Positions 1 to 5,199 of a stretch of DNA of 10,204 nucleotides are shown here, piece by piece. The first letter of the stretch is position 1. The number at the start of each line of letters is the position of its first letter. The stretch lies in the NCBI GenBank assembly GCA_012514545.1, contig JAAZAC010000053.1, positions 1 to 10,204 on the forward strand. The letters run 5' to 3'. The position numbers and the translations under genes are program-made. The notes below the pieces were generated by a model. That model saw only the letters and a program-made list of their open reading frames with translations. It had not been told where the DNA came from and searched no databases. The DNA comes from Actinomycetales bacterium. GTDB lineage: Bacteria; Actinomycetota; Actinomycetes; Actinomycetales; Cellulomonadaceae.

Positions 1-1100
1 CCGGCCGCATCCCGACGGAGCACGAGCGCATCCGCGCCGTCGTCGAGATCGCCCGGACGGCCGAGGAGGTGGGTCTCGACGTCTTCGCCCTCGGCGAGCA
101 CCACAACCCGCCGTTCTTCTCCTCCTCGCCGACGACGACGCTCGCCTACATCGCCGCGCAGACCGAGCGGATCATCCTCTCCACGGCGACGACGCTCATC
201 ACGACGAACGACCCGGTGAAGATCGCCGAGGACTACGCGATGCTGCAGCACCTCGCCGACGGCCGCGTCGACCTCATGCTGGGCCGCGGCAACACGGGCC
301 CGGTGTACCCGTGGTTCGGCCAGGACATCCGCAACGGCATCGCGCTCGCGATCGAGAACTACGCGCTGCTGCACCGGCTGTGGCGGGAGGACGTCGTGGA
401 CTGGGAGGGCCGGTTCCGCACGCCCCTGCAGTCGTTCACGTCGACGCCGCGCCCGCTCGACGGGGTGCCGCCCTTCGTGTGGCACGGCTCGATCCGGTCA
501 CCGCAGATCGCCGAGCAGGCCGCGTACTACGGCGACGGGTTCTTCCACAACAACATCTTCTGGAACATCGAGCACACGGCGGCGATGGTCCGGCTGTACC
601 GGCAGCGGTTCGAGCACTACGGGCACGGCTCGGCGGACCAGGCGATCGTCGGCCTCGGCGGGCAGGCGTTCATCCGGCCGAACAGCCAGGACGCGGTGCG
701 GGAGTTCCGGCCGTACTTCGACGTGGCGCCGGTGTACGGCCACGGCCCGTCGCTCGAGGAGTTCACCGAGCTCACGCCGCTGACGGTGGGCAGCCCGCAG
801 CAGGTCATCGACAGGTACGCGGCGATGCGCGAGCACGTGGGCGACTACCAGCGCCAGCTCTTCCTCATCGACCACGCGGGGCTGCCGCAGAAGACGGTGC
901 TCGAGCAGCTCGAGATCCTCGGCACGGAGGTGGTGCCGGTGCTGCGCCACGAGATGGCGGCCGGCCGGCCGGCGCACGTCCCCGACGCGCCGACGCACGC
1001 CTCCCTCGTGGCCGCGGCGGGCGGCCCGCGCGACGCCACCGTGTACGCCGACGCCGACGGCGTCACCGGCCGCGCCCCGCAGGTGGAGGCGACGGCATGA
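1..1100 (+). CDS. LLM class FMN-dependent monooxygenase, CE1758-like (5' partial)
   Basis: Luciferase-like flavin monooxygenase that would use reduced FMN and O2 on an unidentified substrate in the cytoplasm. The frame is already open at position 3 and runs 365 residues to TGA at 1098-1100, so the start lies before the window; the GTG at 69 is internal, since conserved-looking sequence precedes it. Visible landmarks are the LLM-type GLDVFALGEHH (visible residues 24-34), the barrel stretch DLMLGRGNTGPVYPWFG and a C-terminal segment with GSPQQVID. The final 50 or so residues are Ala/Gly-rich and probably a flexible tail. Its TGA overlaps the ATG of an FMN reductase, the arrangement known for CE1758/CE1759 pairs, which suggests a two-component monooxygenase supplied with FMNH2 by its neighbour. 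The family is clear; the substrate cannot be read from the sequence. Confidence 0.93.
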   Translation, partial: GRIPTEHERIRAVVEIARTAEEVGLDVFALGEHHNPPFFSSSPTTTLAYIAAQTERIILSTATTLITTNDPVKIAEDYAMLQHLADGRVDLMLGRGNTGPVYPWFGQDIRNGIALAIENYALLHRLWREDVVDWEGRFRTPLQSFTSTPRPLDGVPPFVWHGSIRSPQIAEQAAYYGDGFFHNNIFWNIEHTAAMVRLYRQRFEHYGHGSADQAIVGLGGQAFIRPNSQDAVREFRPYFDVAPVYGHGPSLEEFTELTPLTVGSPQQVIDRYAAMREHVGDYQRQLFLIDHAGLPQKTVLEQLEILGTEVVPVLRHEMAAGRPAHVPDAPTHASLVAAAGGPRDATVYADADGVTGRAPQVEATA

Positions 1101-1729
1101 CCGAGCGCGTGATCGCCGTCGTCAGCGCGGGGCTGCGCGACCCGTCGTCGACCCGGCTCCTGGCCGACCGCCTGGGCGAGGCCACCGTGCAGGCCCTCGC
1201 CGCGCGCGGGATCGCCGCGACCACGCGGCTCGTGGACCTGCGCACGGTCGCCGCCGACATGACGACGGCGCTGCTCACCTCCGTGCAGTCGCCCGCCCTG
1301 GCCGAGGCGCAGCGCACGGTGACGCACGCCGACGGCCTGGTGGCGGTGTCGCCGATCTACTCCGGCTCGTACAACGGCCTGTTCAAGACGTTCTTCGACC
1401 TGGTCGAGGAGGACGCGCTCGAGGACATGCCGGTGCTGCTCGGCGCGACCGCGGGGACGGCGCGCCACTCGCTGGCGATCGAGCACGCGCTGCGCCCGCT
1501 GTTCGCCTACCTGGGCGCGGTGACGACGCCGACCGGCGTGTTCGCCGCGACCGACGACTTCGGCCACAGCTCCGCCGTGCGCGCCGACGACGACGTCGCC
1601 CCCCTCGCGGACCGCGTCGCCCGGGGTGGCGCGGAGCTGGCGCGGCTGGTCGCGACGAGCGAGCGCCGCCCGCCCGCGGACCCGCTCGCGCTGACCGAGT
1701 CGTTCGAGGACCTGCTGCGCGGCGAGTGA
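1097..1729 (+). CDS. NAD(P)H-dependent FMN reductase, CE1759-like partner of the LLM monooxygenase
   Basis: Flavodoxin-fold FMN reductase of 210 aa that should reduce FMN with NAD(P)H and hand it to the upstream monooxygenase. The N-terminal strand and phosphate loop read VIAVVSAGLRDPSSTR (residues 5-20). The flavin-binding segment SPIYSGSYNGLFKTFFD (85-101) matches the NADPH-dependent FMN reductase pattern of P-x-Y-x2-S followed by G-x2-K-x-F-x-D. LLGATAGTARHS (115-125) fits the second flavin loop. The ATG start overlaps the previous stop (ATGA at 1097-1100) and has a GGAGG at 1085-1089, so translation is probably coupled. Length is usual for the family. Assignment to the CE1759 type rests on the tandem context as much as on sequence. 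Confidence 0.93.
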   Translation: MTERVIAVVSAGLRDPSSTRLLADRLGEATVQALAARGIAATTRLVDLRTVAADMTTALLTSVQSPALAEAQRTVTHADGLVAVSPIYSGSYNGLFKTFFDLVEEDALEDMPVLLGATAGTARHSLAIEHALRPLFAYLGAVTTPTGVFAATDDFGHSSAVRADDDVAPLADRVARGGAELARLVATSERRPPADPLALTESFEDLLRGE

Positions 1730-1735
1730 GGGCGA

Positions 1736-1759
1736 GGGCGGGGCGGAAGGGCCCCGCTC
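1736..1759 (+). terminator. Candidate GC-rich terminator hairpin after the monooxygenase-reductase pair
   Basis: Six bases after the reductase stop, 1736-1744 pairs with 1751-1759 in a 9-bp stem (one G-T pair) around the loop GGAAGG. There is no T-run afterwards, which is common for actinobacterial hairpins but leaves termination unproven. Its position between the pair and the separately led TM2 gene supports the call. Confidence 0.45.
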
Positions 1760-1774
1760 CCGAACCCTCGCCGG

Positions 1775-1780
1775 TACTAC
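1775..1780 (+). promoter_or_regulatory. Possible -10 box for the TM2-domain gene
   Basis: TACTAC lies in a locally AT-richer patch between the candidate terminator and the TM2 gene. It fits TANNN but ends in C rather than T, and no -35 element is recognisable. It would give a leader of about 80 nt. Weak evidence, mainly position. Confidence 0.22.
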
Positions 1781-1864
1781 CGTGGCGGGACAGCGCCCCG
1801 TCGCGGACGGCGCCGCACGCCGCGACGCCACCGGGGGGCGCACGAGGAGCACCCGAGGAGCACC

Positions 1865-2101
1865 ATGACGTACTACGTCCCCGTCGGCCCGGTCAGCCCG
1901 TACAGCCGGCTCGCCGCCGCCCTTCTGGCGTTCTTCTTCGGCGTCCTCGGCGTGCACCGCTTCTACGTCGGCAAGGTCGGCACGGGCCTCCTGCAGCTCT
2001 TCACCGCGGGCGGGCTCGGCATCTGGACCCTGATCGACCTCATCGTCATCCTCGTCGGCGGCTTCCGCGACAAGAACGGCCTGCCCCTGCAGCGCTGGTG
2101 A
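1865..2101 (+). CDS. TM2 domain-containing small membrane protein
   Basis: A 78-aa protein made almost entirely of one TM2 domain. The first hydrophobic helix spans about residues 15-30. It is followed by the signature turn GVHRFYVGK (29-37), a glycine-rich second helix of about 40-65 containing TLIDLIVI with Asp58, and the usual polar end DKNG (69-72). TM2 proteins are two-helix hairpins in the cytoplasmic membrane; their biochemical role in bacteria is generally unknown. The short N-terminus contains Tyr and Pro (MTYYVPVGPVSPYS), also common in this family. GAGGAG at 1855-1860 sits 4 nt before ATG and fixes the start. It appears to be a single-gene unit, with a candidate terminator before it and a repeat-rich non-coding region after it. 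Confidence 0.92.
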   Translation: MTYYVPVGPVSPYSRLAAALLAFFFGVLGVHRFYVGKVGTGLLQLFTAGGLGIWTLIDLIVILVGGFRDKNGLPLQRW

Positions 2102-2139
2102 GGCGACGCCGGGCCGGGTAGGCCGCGACTGCCGCCGTG

Positions 2140-2204
2140 GGCGCCCAGGCAGCGCTCACGCCTGCAAGGCCCCGCCGCCGGCGCGCAGGCAGCGCCCACG
2201 CCTG
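2140..2204. repeat. Two 25-bp near-identical hairpin repeats at 40-bp spacing
   Basis: Positions 2140-2164 and 2180-2204 match at 23 of 25 bases, differing at 2145/2185 (C/G) and 2155/2195 (T/C). Each unit contains CAGGC and GCCTG arms (2146-2150 with 2160-2164; 2186-2190 with 2200-2204), so each can fold into a small 5-bp stem with a 9-nt loop. They lie after the TM2 stop in non-coding sequence. They could be a terminator pair, a small dispersed repeat family or a protein-binding array; the sequence does not decide. Confidence 0.6.
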
Positions 2205-2230
2205 GCCCGTGCCTGCGCCCGACCGGCCAC

Positions 2231-2269
2231 CCGGGACCGGCGCCCGCGCCGTGGTGCACACGGTCCCGG
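2231..2269. repeat. Perfect 9-bp inverted repeat with 21-nt loop
   Basis: CCGGGACCG at 2231-2239 is the exact reverse complement of CGGTCCCGG at 2261-2269. The intervening 21 bases include the palindrome GTGCAC. The stem would be all GC except one A-T pair and quite stable. It lies between two convergent genes, 181 bp past the ABC-F stop, rather far for that gene's terminator. It may serve as a bidirectional terminator or a structured RNA element; no T-run follows on either strand. Confidence 0.5.
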
Positions 2270-2450
2270 AGGAGCGACGGCACGAGGACCGGTTCCAGGG
2301 CGTGCTCTGGACGGCCCACCTGTACGGCGAGGCGTTCCGTGGGGAGCTGCCGCGCGACGTGCCCTCGGGGTTCCCGCCGCCGGGAGTGCGCTGGGAGGAG
2401 GTGGGCTGGTACGCGGGACGAGCCGATGGGTGTGCCGGGCCGTCAGGCCC
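2251..2450 (+). pseudogene. Coding-like stretch, possible gene remnant in the TM2/ABC-F gap
   Basis: In the frame of the GTG codons at 2251 and 2254, about 60 codons read like a real protein, with strongly G/C-ending codons and segments such as RFQGVLWTAHLYGEAFRG and GVRWEEVGWYAGRADG. The frame does not stop where expected. It runs on antisense through the ABC-F gene until 3009, where it becomes low-complexity Arg/Ala/Pro sequence. A TAG in another frame lies at 2451-2453, sharing CTAG with the ABC-F stop. A small gene whose 3' end was shifted out of frame, or a sequencing frameshift, would explain this. I do not recognise the family. No well-placed ribosome site precedes the GTGs, so a chance frame in GC-rich DNA remains possible. 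Confidence 0.3.
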
Positions 2451-4297
2451 TAGTCCGCCGCCTCGGCGAGGGCGAGCCAGCGGTCCTCGAGCTCGGCGAC
2501 CTGGGCGGCCAGGGCGTCGCGGCGCTCGGCGAGGGCGACGAGGCCGACGTGGTCGGTCGGGTCGTGCTCCGTCATCGCGCGGTCGAGGTCCGCGAGCTCC
2601 GCCGTCAGCCGGGACAGGCGGCGCTCCACCGCGGCCAGCTCCTTGCGCGCCGCCCGCCGCTCGGCCGCGGACGACGCGGGGCGCGCGCCGTCGGCGGCAT
2701 CGGCACCGTCGGCACCGTCGGGGCCGCGCGAGCCCGCCCGCTCAGCCCGCTCCTCCGCCCGCTCCTGCGCCAGCCGGGCGACGAGGCGCAGGTACTCGTC
2801 GACGCCGCCGGGCACGTGCCGCAGCCGGCCGTCGAGGATCGCGTACTGCTGGTCCGTCACGCGCTCGAGCAGGTACCTGTCGTGCGACACCACGACGAGC
2901 GTGCCGGGCCACGTGTCGAGCAGGTCCTCGATCGCGGCGAGCATGTCGGTGTCCATGTCGTTCGTCGGCTCGTCGAGCACCAGCACGTTCGGCTCCTCGA
3001 GCAGCGTGAGCAGCAGCTGCAGGCGCCGCCGCTGCCCGCCGGACAGGTCGCGGACCGGCGTCGCGAGCTGCGCCGCCGTGAACCCGAGCCGCTCGAGCAG
3101 CTGCCCCGGCGTCAGGTCGCGGGCGTCCCGGCCCGCGCCCGCCCGGTACGTCGTCCGGTAGCGCGCGACGACGTCGGTCACCCGCTCGTCCGCGACGTCC
3201 GCGAGCTCGGCGAGGTCCTGGGACAGCGCCGCGACCCGCACGGTCTTCCCGCGCTTCACGCGCCCCGACGTCGGTGCCACCGCGCCCGTGATCAGCCCGA
3301 GCAGCGTCGACTTGCCCGCCCCGTTCGCGCCCAGGATCCCGGTCCGCTCGCCCGGCCCGAGGAGCCACGTGACGCCCCGCAGCACCTCGCGCGGGCCCTC
3401 CGCGCCGTCGAAGGTCACCGACACGTCGACGAGGTCGACCACGTCCTTGCCCAGCCGCGCCGTCGCGAGCCGCGCGAGCTCCGTGGGGTTGCGCAGCGGC
3501 GGCACGTCGGCGATGAGGGCGTTCGCCGCCTCGATGCGGAACCTCGGCTTCGACGTCCGTGCGGGCGCGCCCCGGCGCAGCCACGCGAGCTCCTTGCGCA
3601 GCAGGTTCTGCCGCCGCGCCTCGGCCGCGGCCGCCATCCGGTCCCGCTCCACCCGCTGCAGCACGTACGCGGCGTACCCGCCCTCGAACGGCTCCACCAC
3701 GCCGTCGTGCACCTCCCACGTCGTGGTGCACACCTCGTCGAGGAACCACCGGTCGTGGGTCACCACGAGCAGCCCGCCCGCGCCCGCCGGCCAGCGACCC
3801 TCGAGGTGGGCGGCCAGCCACGTGATGGCCTGCAGGTCGAGGTGGTTCGTCGGCTCGTCGAGCACCAGCACGTCGTGCTCCCCGGCCAGCAGGGCGGCCA
3901 GCGCCACGCGCCGCCGCTCGCCGCCCGACAGGGTGCCCACGGCCGCGTCCCACGGCAGGTCCGCGACGAGCCCGGCCAGCACGTCGCGCACCCGCGCGTC
4001 GCCCGCCCACTCGTGTTCCGGCCGGTCCCCGACGACCGCGGCGCCGACCGTCAGCGACGGGTCCAGCACGTCGTCCTGCTCGAGCACCCCGATCCGGACG
4101 CCGCCGCGCACGGTGACCCGCCCGGCGTCGGGCGCGAGCCGGCCCGAGAGCAGCCGCAGCAGGCTCGTCTTGCCGTCCCCGTTGCGCCCGACGACGCCGA
4201 TCCGGTCGCCCTCCGAGACCCCGACCGTCACCGACTCGAACACGACGGTCGTCGCGAACTCCAGGCGGAGGGACTCGCCGCCGAGCAGGTGGGCCAC
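2450..4297 (-). CDS. ABC-F family ATPase, Uup-like, with C-terminal coiled coil
   Basis: A 615-aa soluble protein with two ABC ATPase domains and no membrane segment, the ABC-F layout. Such proteins act on ribosomes rather than in transport. Domain 1 has Walker A GRNGDGKT (37-44), signature LSGGE (123-127), Walker B VLVLDEP with Glu148, and switch His181. The interdomain linker (about 210-270) is basic and includes RTSKPRF. Domain 2 has Walker A GANGAGKS (323-330), LSGGQ (418-422), LDEPTNDMD (441-449, Glu443) and His472. An Asp/Ala/Gly-rich stretch (about 521-545) leads to a charged coiled coil (about 546-605), the feature that most suggests Uup rather than EttA. All catalytic residues are present. 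The start is GTG at 4297; a TACCCT box 8 nt upstream suggests a leaderless message. It diverges from the TauE gene. An antibiotic-resistance role is possible but not indicated. Confidence 0.95.
   Translation of the reverse strand: MAHLLGGESLRLEFATTVVFESVTVGVSEGDRIGVVGRNGDGKTSLLRLLSGRLAPDAGRVTVRGGVRIGVLEQDDVLDPSLTVGAAVVGDRPEHEWAGDARVRDVLAGLVADLPWDAAVGTLSGGERRRVALAALLAGEHDVLVLDEPTNHLDLQAITWLAAHLEGRWPAGAGGLLVVTHDRWFLDEVCTTTWEVHDGVVEPFEGGYAAYVLQRVERDRMAAAAEARRQNLLRKELAWLRRGAPARTSKPRFRIEAANALIADVPPLRNPTELARLATARLGKDVVDLVDVSVTFDGAEGPREVLRGVTWLLGPGERTGILGANGAGKSTLLGLITGAVAPTSGRVKRGKTVRVAALSQDLAELADVADERVTDVVARYRTTYRAGAGRDARDLTPGQLLERLGFTAAQLATPVRDLSGGQRRRLQLLLTLLEEPNVLVLDEPTNDMDTDMLAAIEDLLDTWPGTLVVVSHDRYLLERVTDQQYAILDGRLRHVPGGVDEYLRLVARLAQERAEERAERAGSRGPDGADGADAADGARPASSAAERRAARKELAAVERRLSRLTAELADLDRAMTEHDPTDHVGLVALAERRDALAAQVAELEDRWLALAEAAD
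2689..2724. repeat. Four imperfect 9-bp tandem units inside the ABC-F gene
   Basis: Units CGTCGGCGG, CATCGGCAC, CGTCGGCAC and CGTCGGGGC follow each other without gaps. On the minus strand they encode Gly-Ala-Asp-type triplets in the flexible stretch between the second ATPase domain and the coiled coil (residues about 525-536). Nine-base units keep the frame, so copy number could vary between strains without breaking the protein. Confidence 0.7.
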
Positions 4298-4305
4298 GGG
4301 TGACC

Positions 4306-4311
4306 AGGGTA
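4306..4311 (-). promoter_or_regulatory. -10 box of the ABC-F gene (leaderless type)
   Basis: On the minus strand TACCCT matches TANNNT and ends 8 nt before the GTG start at 4297. A transcript beginning 7-8 nt after the box would start at or beside the start codon. No purine-rich ribosome site fits in this gap. No good -35 hexamer is visible. Confidence 0.5.
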
Positions 4312-4318
4312 GGCGCCG

Positions 4319-4324
4319 TAGAGT
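4319..4324 (+). promoter_or_regulatory. -10 box of the TauE/SafE gene (leaderless type)
   Basis: TAGAGT matches TANNNT and ends 8 nt before the GTG at 4333, the same spacing as its divergent partner. The predicted transcript starts at or beside the start codon. The two boxes are only 7 bp apart and point in opposite directions. Confidence 0.5.
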
Positions 4325-4332
4325 GACGGGCC

Positions 4333-5115
4333 GTGACCTCGTCCGCGCCCGACGCCGGGCCCTCGCTCGCCCGGCTCGTCGTCGTCGGCGTCGCGGGCGG
4401 GCTGCTGTCCGGCACGTTCGGCGTGGGCGGCGGCGTGATCATGATCCCGCTGCTCCTGCTGCTCGCGCGCCTGCCCGAACGGCGCGCGGCCGCGACGTCG
4501 CTCGCCGCGATCGTCCCGGCGTCGGCGGCGGGGGTGGTGACGTACGCGGTGCGGGGGGACGTCGCCGTCGGCGCCGCGCTGCTCCTCGCGGCGGGCGCGA
4601 TGGCGGGCTCGCTCGTCGGCACGCGGCTGCTGCGGCGCGTGCGCGTCGCCGTGTTCCGGTGGCTGCTCGCGGCGCTGCTGGTGGTGGCGGCGGTGCAGCT
4701 CTTCGTCACGTTGCCCGCGCGCGACGGCGGGCTCGACCTCACCTGGCCGCTCGTGCCCGGCCTGCTCGCGCTCGGCCTGGTCACCGGCGTGCTGTCGGGG
4801 CTGTTCGGGATCGGCGGGGGGATCGTCGTCGTGCCGGTGCTCATCGCCGTGTTCGGGGTCAGCGACCTCGTCGCCAAGGGTACGTCGCTGCTCGTCATCG
4901 TCCCGACGGCGATCACCGGCACGGTCTCGAACGTCCGGGCGGGGCTCGTGCGGGTCCGCGACGGGCTCGCGGTCGGGCTGCCGGCGGCGGCGGCGTCCGC
5001 GGGCGGGGCGCTGCTCGCGGGGCTGCTGAGCCCGCGCTCGTCGGCGGTGCTGTTCGGGGCGCTGCTGCTCGTCTTCGCCGCCCAGATGGTCCGGCGCGCG
5101 CTCCGCGGCCGCTGA
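4333..5115 (+). CDS. TauE/SafE family sulfite/anion exporter-like permease (UPF0721)
   Basis: A 260-aa integral membrane protein of the TauE/SafE family, whose characterised members move sulfite, sulfoacetate or other organic anions. It shows the internal duplication of the family: LLSGTFGVGGGVIMIPLL (24-41) in the first half and VLSGLFGIGGGIVVVPVL (153-170) in the second. Each is followed by a conserved small-residue stretch, ATSLAAIVPASAAG and GTSLLVIVPTAITG. About seven to eight hydrophobic helices can be picked out, with Arg-rich loops near 100-108 and at the C-terminus. Length is normal. The GTG start is chosen because of the -10 box 8 nt upstream and because it precedes the first helix by a short polar tail. 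It stands alone after a divergent ABC-F gene. The substrate is not indicated by context. Confidence 0.93.
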   Translation: MTSSAPDAGPSLARLVVVGVAGGLLSGTFGVGGGVIMIPLLLLLARLPERRAAATSLAAIVPASAAGVVTYAVRGDVAVGAALLLAAGAMAGSLVGTRLLRRVRVAVFRWLLAALLVVAAVQLFVTLPARDGGLDLTWPLVPGLLALGLVTGVLSGLFGIGGGIVVVPVLIAVFGVSDLVAKGTSLLVIVPTAITGTVSNVRAGLVRVRDGLAVGLPAAAASAGGALLAGLLSPRSSAVLFGALLLVFAAQMVRRALRGR

Positions 5116-5130
5116 CCGGGCGCCGCGGGG
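5101..5130 (+). terminator. Candidate terminator hairpin at the end of the TauE/SafE gene
   Basis: 5101-5109 pairs with 5122-5130 in a GC-rich 9-bp stem (one T-G pair) with a 12-nt loop. The left arm overlaps the last codons and the loop holds the TGA. There is no T-run. It separates this gene from the independently controlled hydrolase gene, hence the tentative call. Confidence 0.33.
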
Positions 5131-5140
5131 CTCGCATCCT

Positions 5141-5152
5141 CGAATCGATTCG
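5141..5152. promoter_or_regulatory. Predicted LacI-family operator upstream of the glycoside hydrolase-like gene
   Basis: CGAATCGATTCG is a perfect 12-bp palindrome with a central CG and AA/TT half-sites, the typical shape of LacI/GalR-family operators. It stands out as an AT-rich island in GC-rich DNA. It overlaps the region where the -35 element would lie (5140-5145, with a 17-bp spacer to the -10 box), so bound repressor would block RNA polymerase. No LacI-type gene is in this window. Confidence 0.6.
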
Positions 5153-5162
5153 CGCGCCCCGC

Positions 5163-5168
5163 TAGGCT
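5163..5168 (+). promoter_or_regulatory. -10 box of the glycoside hydrolase-like gene
   Basis: TAGGCT matches TANNNT. A poor -35 candidate TCGAAT lies 17 bp upstream, inside the palindrome. The predicted leader of about 25 nt carries GAGGAGG (5188-5194), 5 nt before the ATG at 5200, so unlike its neighbours this gene has a normal ribosome site. Confidence 0.55.
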
Positions 5169-5199
5169 GCCGCCCAGCACGACCGGCGAGGAGGCCGAG

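Noticed and set aside
69..71. GTG as start of the LLM monooxygenase
   Set aside because: Coding sequence continues in frame upstream to the window edge, and a start here would cut off the first barrel helix.
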